This document shows positions 7,790 through 15,552 of a DNA stretch of 34,005 nucleotides, piece after piece (position 1 is the first letter of the stretch; each line of letters opens with the position of its first letter). The stretch spans positions 30,700 through 64,704 of the forward strand of contig DFIX01000022.1 in the NCBI GenBank assembly GCA_002371495.1. The letters run 5' to 3'. The notes under the pieces were generated by a model, which was given only the letters and a program-made list of their open reading frames with translations, did no database searches and was not told the origin of the DNA. This DNA comes from Eggerthellaceae bacterium UBA3686 (GTDB taxonomy: Bacteria; Actinomycetota; Coriobacteriia; Coriobacteriales; Eggerthellaceae). A program made the translations under genes and the position numbers.

Positions 7790-8154
7790 GTCACGTCGAA
7801 CGACCAGACGAACCGCCCGCTAGAATCTCGCTCCTTGAGCGCAGGTGCAGTCGTATCGACACCCACGATGCGGTAAGTCTCGGCATCCGCGTATGGCTCC
7901 CAATCGGCATGGCGTACCGCACGCTCAGCAGCCGTGGCGACGGTCTCGGCATCAGCCGCCACCTCACGCACGACCATCACCGTCACGGCAACGTTCCCGC
8001 GCTCCTCCTCGACCTGCCGGGAGTCCCGCACGAACGCGCCCTCCGTCACCACGATGGGCTCTGCGCAGTCAAGCGCCGACGGGCAAACTTTTGTGAAGTA
8101 ACTTGTGAAGTGGGCATCTGCCAGCAGCGATGCGATCGAGTCCGCGCAGCTCAT
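7765..8154 (-). CDS. Tail-completion / minor capsid-type protein
   Basis: This is a 129-residue protein starting at ATG 8154, which overlaps the previous stop (ATGA). It has an N-terminal helix (SIASLLADAHFTSYF), then strand-helix-strand segments, and ends FVWSFDVTCAVVRAL, a shape common in phage minor capsid/tail-terminator proteins of 110-140 residues. By position, fourth after the capsid gene, it is the likely tail terminator or head-tail joining protein that caps the head or receives the tail. Sequence similarity by eye is weak, so the role rests mostly on gene order. Confidence 0.65.
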   Translation of the reverse strand: MSCADSIASLLADAHFTSYFTKVCPSALDCAEPIVVTEGAFVRDSRQVEEERGNVAVTVMVVREVAADAETVATAAERAVRHADWEPYADAETYRIVGVDTTAPALKERDSSGRFVWSFDVTCAVVRAL

Positions 8155-8477
8155 CTCACCACCAGCTCCCAATGGTGCACATGCCCGTTGAAGTCCTCGC
8201 ACTGCTTGCACTCGGCCACGTAGTACGAGTGCCCGCCGATCTCGATGCGGGACCCGGCAGGCACCACGAATGCACCTACGCTGTTCACCGCATCGACGTA
8301 GACCTTGCCACTTCCGGCATCGGCGCTCCTGTGGCCATCGTCCACGACGCTCTGCGTCCGAGCGAACCTCACGCCCGAAACGGTCACACCATCCTCGAAC
8401 CCGCCAGCACCGTCCGGCACCCGCACCACCGCCGCATCGGCCAGCAGCCGCGCCGGTATCGGCCTCAAGCCCCTCAT
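8151..8477 (-). CDS. Head-tail connector / minor capsid protein
   Basis: This is a 108-residue protein, mostly beta. The pattern (IPARLLADAAVVRVPDG at the N-terminus, then RSADAGSGKVYVDAVNS and GSRIEIGGHSYYVAECKQ) matches the putative minor capsid family found in the second connector position of Gram-positive phages, corresponding to a head-closure (stopper) protein. Its start overlaps the upstream stop (TAATG), and its stop overlaps the next start. This tight packing shows the connector block is an intact operon. Confidence 0.7.
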   Translation of the reverse strand: MRGLRPIPARLLADAAVVRVPDGAGGFEDGVTVSGVRFARTQSVVDDGHRSADAGSGKVYVDAVNSVGAFVVPAGSRIEIGGHSYYVAECKQCEDFNGHVHHWELVVR

Positions 8478-8818
8478 TAGCGCACTCCGGAGAACGCCAG
8501 CGAGGTGCCAACCAGCTCCTTGAGCGCCGCAGCCGTGGCGATCTCCTCGCCGGTCGTGCCCTCGTCCTCATAGTGGGTCACCTTGAAGTCGCCCAGTACG
8601 AACCCGCCGACCTGCCCCTCGCCGAACTCCGCGAAGGCGTCCACGGCCGCGCACACGGCGCGCTGGTAAGCCACAAGCTCGTCGTCCGCAGGCTCCCGCC
8701 CGTCGCACAGCCACCTCACGTGCCTTATGGCAGCGGGCAGCGACGCGCCGAAGGCGGCCTCCGAAAGACCGCCCCCGTACACCTCGCTGTAGAACTGGTA
8801 TGTCACCGATGTGGCCAT
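8477..8818 (-). CDS. Head-tail connector (adaptor) protein
   Basis: This is a 113-residue helical protein immediately after the major capsid gene, where the adaptor that docks on the portal is normally encoded. It has a helical core (AAIRHVRWLCDGREPADDELVAYQRAVCAAVDAFAEF) and a beta hairpin (GGFVLGDFKVTHY), as in gp6/gp15-type adaptors. Start and capsid stop overlap as TAATG. The family is assigned by position and secondary-structure pattern rather than by strong motifs. Confidence 0.65.
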   Translation of the reverse strand: MATSVTYQFYSEVYGGGLSEAAFGASLPAAIRHVRWLCDGREPADDELVAYQRAVCAAVDAFAEFGEGQVGGFVLGDFKVTHYEDEGTTGEEIATAAALKELVGTSLAFSGVR

Positions 8819-9855
8819 TACGACGTGCTCGCGCTCACGTACACGCCGTCTAGCTTGTTGTCGAAGAGCTCCACGATGCCGTACTTGCGGTACTTCATCA
8901 TGTAAGAGTCCAGCGACTCAAGCTCGTCGGGTGAGAACACGCGGGAAGCCACGTGCTTGTCGAACTTGATGACCGCCGACTTCTCCACCACCATGAAGTT
9001 GATGTCCAGGCCCGGCGTGGTCGTCATCTCGTAGTACGTGCCCAGGTTCGCTTTCGTCGGGCTCGCCACCTCGGTGTACACGTACGGGCTCGCCGACGTC
9101 CCGCTGCCCGAGCGCGTGTAGTAGGTCTTCGAGCTGTCCACCTCGGTGTCGGCGGTGAGCTCGTAGACCGCGGCGCGCTTCTGGTAGCCGAAGCCGTCGT
9201 CCCCGCCGCTGAGCAGGTCGATGGCCGTGTAGAACCTCACCTGCGGCACCTCGACCACGCGGGAGAAACGCTCCATCACGCGGTTGGAGCGGTTCGGGTT
9301 GGCGTAGGAGAAGTCGTCGAGCACGCCCTTGAGCGTCGGCGTGATGAACAGGATGCGGCTCCCCGTGGACACCTGGTCCTCGTCCATGGCGGAGGTCACC
9401 GTGCGCAGGTCCTCCAGCACGTCCTCGGCGTCTGCCGACGCGTAGCTCTCGGAGGCGACGGTCACGCCCGTGTGCCCCGCGATCTGGGCGAAGGTGAAGG
9501 CGTCAGCCTCAGGGGCCACCTGCGTGCGCTGAAGCTCCGCGCCCGCCTCGACGAAGCAGTCCAAAACTCCGGCTTCCTCGACATCCATGACATCCGCCAT
9601 CAGGCGTATTCCGCGGTCATAGTTGAACGTCTTCGTTTCGAAGGCGTAGTTAATGCTGCCGGTCTTGTAACCCACGTTTCGGGTGTAATCCCCAAGCCCG
9701 GAGACTTCGATTTTGGGAATCATGATTTCTTTGGCGTTGCGACCGGCGCGGACCATACGACGCCCGCTGGTCAGGCATCCTGACACGGACGCCTTCTGGT
9801 AGACGGCATCGAGTATCGAGGTGTAGTTCTTGGTGTATGCGATGGAATTGGACAT
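8818..9855 (-). CDS. Major capsid protein, HK97-fold type, with inserted domain
   Basis: This is a 345-residue protein following the scaffold gene, with AAGGAGGGC before its ATG. The N-terminal arm and E-loop-like region (YTRNVGYKTGSINYAFETKTFNYDRGIRL), the helix with DADAF-like EADAFTFAQIAG, and the A-domain segment (LFITPTLKGVLDD) fit capsid proteins of this size. Residues about 232-282 form an inserted unit (ELTADTEVDSSKTYYT...SPYVYTEVASPTKANLGTYYEM) recognisable from other Gram-positive phage structural proteins, probably exposed on the shell. The C-terminus resumes the capsid pattern (VVEKSAVIKFDKHVASRVF). No capsid protease gene is seen; a separate scaffold is present. Confidence 0.85.
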   Translation of the reverse strand: MSNSIAYTKNYTSILDAVYQKASVSGCLTSGRRMVRAGRNAKEIMIPKIEVSGLGDYTRNVGYKTGSINYAFETKTFNYDRGIRLMADVMDVEEAGVLDCFVEAGAELQRTQVAPEADAFTFAQIAGHTGVTVASESYASADAEDVLEDLRTVTSAMDEDQVSTGSRILFITPTLKGVLDDFSYANPNRSNRVMERFSRVVEVPQVRFYTAIDLLSGGDDGFGYQKRAAVYELTADTEVDSSKTYYTRSGSGTSASPYVYTEVASPTKANLGTYYEMTTTPGLDINFMVVEKSAVIKFDKHVASRVFSPDELESLDSYMMKYRKYGIVELFDNKLDGVYVSASTS

Positions 9856-9868
9856 GCGTCAGCCCTCC

Positions 9869-10360
9869 TTATTCGTCGGAATCATCCAGGCCGGCGATCT
9901 TGCGCCAGCGTTTCATGGTCTTGCCCTCATCGGAGCTCGTGCCAGCGTTGGGAAGCCCCGTCTTGCCGGATTGCTGCTGGGGAGCGGGAGCGTCGGCGAA
10001 CAGCCATGGCTCCGCCTCCTTCAAGGCATCCACGTCGCCGCCGTGGTCGGCCAGCACCGCACGGGCAGCCTTCACGTTGCGAACGGCGGCCAGCTGCAGC
10101 TTGAAGTCGATACGGTCGGACTCACCCTGGGCCTTCAGCTCTGCAATCTGGCTGCGCAAGGCATCGGCAGTCTCAGCATTCTTGGCTGCGTCGGCTACCT
10201 GCTGCTCAAGCTCCGCGATGCGGCCGTCGCGCTCGGCGATGGCCTTCTCCCAGTCCACGCCGCTCATCTGCGGCTGCTCTTGCGTCGCCTGCTGCTGCCT
10301 GTCGTCCTGCGGGGCTTGCGGCTCTTCCTGCGTCTCTGCGCCATGGTTATCACCTGCCAT
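9869..10360 (-). CDS. Phage scaffold protein
   Basis: This is a 163-residue highly charged protein with a Gln-rich N-terminus, a long coiled coil (about residues 35-95, WEKAIAERDGRIAELEQQVADAAKN), and a basic C-terminal segment (KTMKRWRKIAG) of the kind that contacts capsid subunits. Size, composition and location directly before the capsid gene identify it as a scaffold (GP20/DUF4355-like). ATG 10360 is chosen over GTG 10369 because AAAGGTGG lies five bases upstream. A TGTGAC motif copy lies about 70 bases upstream, so it opens the scaffold-to-endopeptidase transcription unit. Confidence 0.8.
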   Translation of the reverse strand: MAGDNHGAETQEEPQAPQDDRQQQATQEQPQMSGVDWEKAIAERDGRIAELEQQVADAAKNAETADALRSQIAELKAQGESDRIDFKLQLAAVRNVKAARAVLADHGGDVDALKEAEPWLFADAPAPQQQSGKTGLPNAGTSSDEGKTMKRWRKIAGLDDSDE

Positions 10361-10429
10361 GTCGGCCACCTTTCGTTGTCGTGGCCGATAAACAGTTCGG
10401 CCCCTTAACCTGCTACAAGGCTAAAGGGC

Positions 10430-10441
10430 CGTCACAAAGTC
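10430..10441 (-). promoter_or_regulatory. Recurrent TGTGAC motif upstream of scaffold gene
   Basis: On the minus strand this reads GACTTTGTGACG, followed eight bases after TTGTGA by TAGCCT (complement of 10418-10423). It lies between the GHKL-nuclease stop and the scaffold start. A hairpin (GGCCC.../...GGGCC, 10400-10430) adjoins it without a U-run. Confidence 0.5.
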
Positions 10442-10455
10442 GCTAGCACTAGAGG

Positions 10456-12459
10456 CTATTCGATACCAAGCGTTCGGAAGTAGACCTGGTTGCGCATATT
10501 CGCATCACGATAGATCTTGTCGAATGGTAGTACCTCAATCGTTGCCTTGAGATTGGGGTTGTACAAGACCCTGCCTTGACCATCAGCAGTTTCTCCGAAT
10601 CCACGCATTTCCATAAGCTGTCGTAGCTTAGGTGTAATGTCGCAAATCGCATAGAGGTACATGCGGGTGTTCTCGTTGACTGAGATGTATCTTCCTCTCG
10701 AGTCCCGCGCCTCGCCGCTGCGAATCTTTGTTGCATAGCGTAGGAGCTGATCGATTGGGTTATCGCTGTCTGTGTAGTCATCTCTATCAGGGCGTTTGAG
10801 TTCAAGGATGGTAACGGTGTCGTAGGGCAAGCCATCAGTTTCATCAGCTGAGACAAACGTCGGGTAGTTGAGGAACAAGACGTCCGGCCTCTTCTCATGG
10901 GCGTTGCCGTCAAATGGCTTATCTGATGAGATGAAGCTGCTGTAGGTCAGTCGCTCGTCTATCAACCAAAGATTGTGCGCAGGATATGCAACATCTTCAG
11001 ATGTGGTTCTCATCGGATAGATGAGTTCATGGAGGTAAGCCTCGCGCTTGAACTTGCCATCGTCCTGCCTGTTAAGTGCTGCTCGATATATGTTGAGAAT
11101 TGCCCGCCTGTGGACTACATACTCAGCAAGCATGGACTCGTTCACGTCGCTCACTCGCTGCACTTGCCTGGCAAACTCTTCCTGGTATTCTTCGCTATCG
11201 ATTTGGCTGCTCTCGAGCTTTCTGATGAGCTCCTTGTTGTCTGCCTGGACGGACTTCTCGACATCCCTCTTGAGCCTGTACAGGGCATCGTCCATTTCTT
11301 CGCGCGTGGCACCAATGCTTATTGCCGCCACGCCTTCAGGAGCGTATTGCAATAGGTGGCGGAACTGCGGCGCTTCTTCGGTAACGTACTGCTCAACCTG
11401 CTCACGTTGCCCAGAGACGGCAGCGTCAATCAGGTCTTTCAGGAAACCACGAGCTGACGCGCAGGCCGTTGCCGTGATGTCGTTCATGCCCACTTCGTCG
11501 AACATGCCATCTTCATCGGCGGATATATCGAAAGAAAGTCTATCCGCACTTACATGCTCATCGAGGTATGGGCTGGTCAGAACTCCAACATAGGAGAAGC
11601 CTTGTTCATTGACGAGCCACTTATCCAATCCCGAGGGCAGACCAGTTAGCTTCTTGGTCATCACCTCTCGATTGTCAGCGCAAAGGATAAGGTGGCAAGA
11701 GGGTATGCTCCGTCCAGTGACCGCCTCTGGGGCCTTCATCTTGATATGCAGAAGATTGAAAACTCTACCGCCGATGTGTAGTTCCTCGCTATCGCTTTCG
11801 GTCTCAAGCATGCCTGCCAGCATTTGGTTGACGTTTGTTTTATCTCCCTCATCGTCCACGACAATCGTAGGGCAAGAATCTGCAAGCAAGTAAACGAGAC
11901 AGTGTTGCATCACTCGTTCGGCTATCTCGTTGCCAGTAGCAGGTATGTAACTGAGGTATTCGCGCTTGATGTGACGCAGCTCCACGGAGGTGCCAGTGTC
12001 ATCCTGAATCGCATCGGAAACGTCATCGTCAATGCTCGTGCTGCTTAAGCTGAAAATGAATTGTCTCCGATAGAGCTTGTCATCCTCACGATAGGTACTG
12101 TCAACGCTCACATCATCGAACACTTTAAGCCAGCAGAAGCGTCCAATGCCCTTGCCGCCACGACTCTCTTTAAGTTGGGAGTCAGAGGTCATGAATGATT
12201 CGAAATTGACGCTATCGAAACCAATTCCGTTATCGGTTACGGTGAAGCCGGTAATCTCTCCGCGCGGCATGCTCTCGTCGAGTACGGGCAAGCGGTTGAG
12301 CCTGACCTCAATCAATCCATCACTGTTATCTATGTCGGCATCTTCAATTGCCTGCAGCGAGTTGACTATCGTTTCGAATAGTGGCAAGAGCGCATCCTTC
12401 TTCTTCAGTGTGAAGTTCCGAATTCTGCCAGCAAAGTCAACCGAGAAGTTACGTGCCAT
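10456..12459 (-). CDS. GHKL ATPase fused to a PD-(D/E)XK-type nuclease, defence-associated
   Basis: This is a 667-residue protein. The N-terminal GHKL (Hsp90/histidine-kinase-like) ATPase has the N-box E29...N33 (ETIVNSLQAIED), G1 box D76-NGIG, and glycine lid GGKGIGRF (101-108). The middle is helical with a coiled coil (about 370-440). The C-terminus holds a nuclease-like core: RPD (D526), a strand, then I-L-E553-L-K555, followed by QLLRYA, the usual PD-(D/E)XK order. Such fusions suggest ATP-gated DNA cleavage. The gene is visibly AT-richer than Res beside it. A 58-bp gap separates it from Res, and that gap contains the element's own TGTGAC motif, so it is probably controlled with phage functions rather than with Mod/Res. 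The function in defence or anti-competitor activity is inferred. Confidence 0.75.
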   Translation of the reverse strand: MARNFSVDFAGRIRNFTLKKKDALLPLFETIVNSLQAIEDADIDNSDGLIEVRLNRLPVLDESMPRGEITGFTVTDNGIGFDSVNFESFMTSDSQLKESRGGKGIGRFCWLKVFDDVSVDSTYREDDKLYRRQFIFSLSSTSIDDDVSDAIQDDTGTSVELRHIKREYLSYIPATGNEIAERVMQHCLVYLLADSCPTIVVDDEGDKTNVNQMLAGMLETESDSEELHIGGRVFNLLHIKMKAPEAVTGRSIPSCHLILCADNREVMTKKLTGLPSGLDKWLVNEQGFSYVGVLTSPYLDEHVSADRLSFDISADEDGMFDEVGMNDITATACASARGFLKDLIDAAVSGQREQVEQYVTEEAPQFRHLLQYAPEGVAAISIGATREEMDDALYRLKRDVEKSVQADNKELIRKLESSQIDSEEYQEEFARQVQRVSDVNESMLAEYVVHRRAILNIYRAALNRQDDGKFKREAYLHELIYPMRTTSEDVAYPAHNLWLIDERLTYSSFISSDKPFDGNAHEKRPDVLFLNYPTFVSADETDGLPYDTVTILELKRPDRDDYTDSDNPIDQLLRYATKIRSGEARDSRGRYISVNENTRMYLYAICDITPKLRQLMEMRGFGETADGQGRVLYNPNLKATIEVLPFDKIYRDANMRNQVYFRTLGIE

Positions 12460-12500
12460 CTTGCCCCCTTCCTTACTCTTGCGTTGTCATACTATGTCGC

Positions 12501-12512
12501 CGTCACAACCTC
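12501..12512 (-). promoter_or_regulatory. Recurrent TGTGAC motif upstream of GHKL-nuclease gene
   Basis: On the minus strand this reads GAGGTTGTGACG. TAGTAT (complement of 12489-12494) follows eight bases after TTGTGA, putting a start site about 22 bases before the ATG. It is identical over 12 bases to the portal and BppU copies. Confidence 0.55.
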
Positions 12513-12517
12513 ATACC

Positions 12518-15500
12518 CTAAATACTCACCGTATGGTACGTTGTCCGCACGTCGTACTCCACATCCACCTGCAGTGCCTCGAAGTGCCTCCTGGCGCACC
12601 GAATCTTGGTCCGCTCAGCGTCGCTCACGCGGATATTGTTGTTCCCGCCGCCCTTGGTCTCCACGACGAAGTACACGCGCCGCTCGCCATCTTCCTCGAC
12701 CACATAGGCCCAGTCCGGGTTGTAGCTTCCCAGAGGCGTGTCGATCTTGAACTTGCTCGGCAGCTTGGCGAACACCCGCACCTCCTCGGCAAGGTCGAGC
12801 TCCACCGCAAAGGGTTGCTCAACGGTAGAAGAGTCGTACACGACGTAACTGTACAGGCTCTTGCCGCTCTGCGGCATCCAAGCGTTCTGCCCCAGGTACG
12901 CCTTCAACTCGCCGGGGTCGAGGTCTTCCATCGTGTACCAGTCCTCGTCGGGCAGCTTCGTGTACTTGATGCCCTCCGCGATGGCCTCGCCCTTGGCCTT
13001 CTCGATCTTCTGGGCGACCTGTGCGAGAAACGTGGCCGGGTCGACCTCGAACTCGTCGTAGCGCCCGCACTCCTCAAGGATGCGCTTCAAGGTGGCACGG
13101 GTTAGCCCCACGGCATCCTGCAGCTCGGCGATGGGGTCGGGCAGGTCGTACACACGAGCACCGCCGGTCTTCACGATGGACGTGCCGGTGGCGGTGGCAT
13201 CAACGCCCGCGTCGCCCACGGCCAAGTCAGCGCGTGTGGAAAGCACCTCAAGCGGCTTTACCTTCGGCATGCCCTTGATGAGCTCCACCGCATCGGCGAT
13301 GAGCTTGTCCGAGTCCACGTCCACCTCGAAGCGCGTGCGCCTGCGAATGCGCTCCCACAGCTCCTGGAACGCGGGGTCGTCGGTGACGTCCTTCCGCAGC
13401 TCGACCTCCACCTCGGTGGCCTTGTCGCGAATCTGCAGCTTCTGCGCCTTGTGCAGGATGATGTCCTCGACCTGCGACTGCGCTGCCTCAAGCCCGGCTG
13501 GCATCTCCACACAGCCCTTCTCGGCAGCCTCCTTGAGCTCGGGCGTGATGTTGCCCTTCTTGTCCACGAGCCCCTTTGCGGCGAAGCTCTGGTACACCTC
13601 GGCGCTCTGCTCGAAGCCCAGCTTCACCTCCTGGCCGTCATCAAGCTCGATGGTCACCTTGTTGAATGACTCGGGCGTCAGCACGCCGAAGCGCAGGCCG
13701 TCCTTCTCGAACTCGGTCTGCAGCCCGCTCGCGAAGGCGTCGTAGCTCTCGTTAGCGATGACGGTGAGCACATTGGCATCCTCGTCGTAGCAACGCTCAC
13801 CGCTCTGGTCCACGCAAAGGCGCAGGCCGCGCCCGACCTTCTGGCGTTTGGTCATGGTGTCCTTGGTTTCAACCAGTGTGCAGATCTGGAAGACGTTCGG
13901 GTTGTCCCAGCCTTCCTTGAGCGCCGAGTGCGACCAGATGAACTGGATGCGCTTCTTAGCGCGCGTTTCCTCGTCGTCCCCGTCTGCGGGGAAGGAGATC
14001 AGCGTCTCTTTCTCGCGCATGATGGTCTCGAAGGTCGATATGTCGGCCGCTGTGCTCGCGGCCGCGCTCGTGTTCTTGATGCGGCCCCTGCCGTCTTGAG
14101 CGAAGTATCCGGAGTGGACGGCTGCGGCATCGGTGTCGAGCGTGAGCCCGGCTGCCGCGTACTTCTTCTGCCAGCGCGGGCTCGACACAGCGTCGATGTA
14201 CTCCTGCTCGAACATCTCGGCGTACTCACCGTTGCGGACTGGGTCGTAAAGGCGGTACTTCTCCACCTTGTCGATGAAGAAGAGACTGAGTACCTTGATG
14301 CCGCGCGGCGCAAGCTCCAGCTGGCGCTGCAGGTGGTCCTCGATGGTACGCCGGATCTGTGCTCGCTTCACGGCCTCGTCAGCGACGTCGCCTACGGCCT
14401 GGCCTTTTTCAAGATATTCACCGTTTTGGAATTCAATCCACTCGTCGCCGTCTGCGGCCGATATGTTGCTCACGATCCAGCCAGCTTCGTAGTCGGTGTT
14501 CTCGCCGCTCTTATCAAATAGGGAGTCGCTTGTCTTTACGGTTACAGCCTTACGCTTTTGCGAACCATCGCGTTGGCGCACGTCTATGGTTACACGAGCT
14601 GTAATCGCACCTGGTGTTCTGCCTATTCTGGTGGAATCCAATCGCACATATGCACCGTTCAAATCCGCTTGTGCGAGCACGGAGTCTACACAGATGCCCT
14701 TCACGAGCCCCTGTTGGAAGGCGTCTACCGGTGTTAGACGGTAGACCTTGTTGTAGCTCTCTTTGTGCGTGGCGGAGTAGCGCAACACAAACAGAGGGTT
14801 CAGGCTGCGGATGGCGGCCTTGGCCTTGGCGGTGTTGTCCACGCTCTGCGGCTCGTCGATGATGACTATCGGGTTGCAGGCAGCCACGACCTCGCGGGGC
14901 GACCGCCCCCCGATGAGCCGCTCGCTCGGCCGGTGGAAGAGCGAGCTCGACTCCGCATTGCCCTCGTCGGAGTAGTCGCGGTTGAACGCCTGGATGTTGA
15001 TAATCATCACCTGGATGGAGCTGCTGGTGGCAAAGTTGCCCACCGGCCCCATGTCCTTGCTGTCGTAGACGAACACGTCCATCGGCGCGTTGTCGTAGAG
15101 CGTCGCGAAGTGCTTGCGTGTGCTCTGGAAGCTCTTCAGAACACCCTCGCGGATGGCCACGCTCGGCACCACGATGAGGAACTTGGTGATGCCGTACTTC
15201 TTGTTCAGTTCAAAGATGGTGCGCGTGTACACGTAGGTCTTGCCCGTGCCCGTCTCCATCTCGATGGAGAAGTCGCGCAGCTTGCCGTCGGTGAGCACAT
15301 TCGTGGCGGGTAGGCTGTTCTCTTCTTGGATGTCGTGCAGGTTCTCGAGTAGCTGGTTGGCCGAGAGGCGTAAGCCGTTGGCGTGTCCCACGCTGAGCAC
15401 CTGGCCCTCCATCAGCGTGCCAGCTGTGCCGACCTCGGCGGTAAACTCGCTGCGAAGGAATTCCTGCCCCCGGAACAGGTCGGTGATGGCCTCAATGGCT

Positions 15501-15550
15501 TCGACCTGGTGTTTTTGGTCGGCTGAGTACTTGAGCTCTAGGGTCGCCAT
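12518..15550 (-). CDS. res: Type III restriction endonuclease subunit Res (DEAD/DEAH helicase-nuclease)
   Basis: This is a 1010-residue protein, full length for Res. Superfamily 2 motifs are present: Walker A METGTGKT (98-105), motif II DEPQ (232-235), motif III RYSAT, and motif VI QKVGRGLRL. The C-terminal nuclease carries NPDWAYVV followed by VVETKGGG, i.e. PD...E-x-K. In type III systems Res translocates or slides on DNA after Mod recognises an asymmetric site and cuts when two sites meet. The start is two bases after the Mod stop, so expression is coupled. All key motifs appear intact. The C-terminal middle (about 700-900) is less conserved and unassigned. Confidence 0.93.
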   Translation of the reverse strand: MATLELKYSADQKHQVEAIEAITDLFRGQEFLRSEFTAEVGTAGTLMEGQVLSVGHANGLRLSANQLLENLHDIQEENSLPATNVLTDGKLRDFSIEMETGTGKTYVYTRTIFELNKKYGITKFLIVVPSVAIREGVLKSFQSTRKHFATLYDNAPMDVFVYDSKDMGPVGNFATSSSIQVMIINIQAFNRDYSDEGNAESSSLFHRPSERLIGGRSPREVVAACNPIVIIDEPQSVDNTAKAKAAIRSLNPLFVLRYSATHKESYNKVYRLTPVDAFQQGLVKGICVDSVLAQADLNGAYVRLDSTRIGRTPGAITARVTIDVRQRDGSQKRKAVTVKTSDSLFDKSGENTDYEAGWIVSNISAADGDEWIEFQNGEYLEKGQAVGDVADEAVKRAQIRRTIEDHLQRQLELAPRGIKVLSLFFIDKVEKYRLYDPVRNGEYAEMFEQEYIDAVSSPRWQKKYAAAGLTLDTDAAAVHSGYFAQDGRGRIKNTSAAASTAADISTFETIMREKETLISFPADGDDEETRAKKRIQFIWSHSALKEGWDNPNVFQICTLVETKDTMTKRQKVGRGLRLCVDQSGERCYDEDANVLTVIANESYDAFASGLQTEFEKDGLRFGVLTPESFNKVTIELDDGQEVKLGFEQSAEVYQSFAAKGLVDKKGNITPELKEAAEKGCVEMPAGLEAAQSQVEDIILHKAQKLQIRDKATEVEVELRKDVTDDPAFQELWERIRRRTRFEVDVDSDKLIADAVELIKGMPKVKPLEVLSTRADLAVGDAGVDATATGTSIVKTGGARVYDLPDPIAELQDAVGLTRATLKRILEECGRYDEFEVDPATFLAQVAQKIEKAKGEAIAEGIKYTKLPDEDWYTMEDLDPGELKAYLGQNAWMPQSGKSLYSYVVYDSSTVEQPFAVELDLAEEVRVFAKLPSKFKIDTPLGSYNPDWAYVVEEDGERRVYFVVETKGGGNNNIRVSDAERTKIRCARRHFEALQVDVEYDVRTTYHTVSI

Positions 15551-15552
15551 GG

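Noticed and set aside
10400..10430. Hairpin GGCCC.../...GGGCC as terminator before scaffold gene
   Set aside because: It has a mismatch in the stem and no U-run on the minus strand, so a terminator cannot be claimed.
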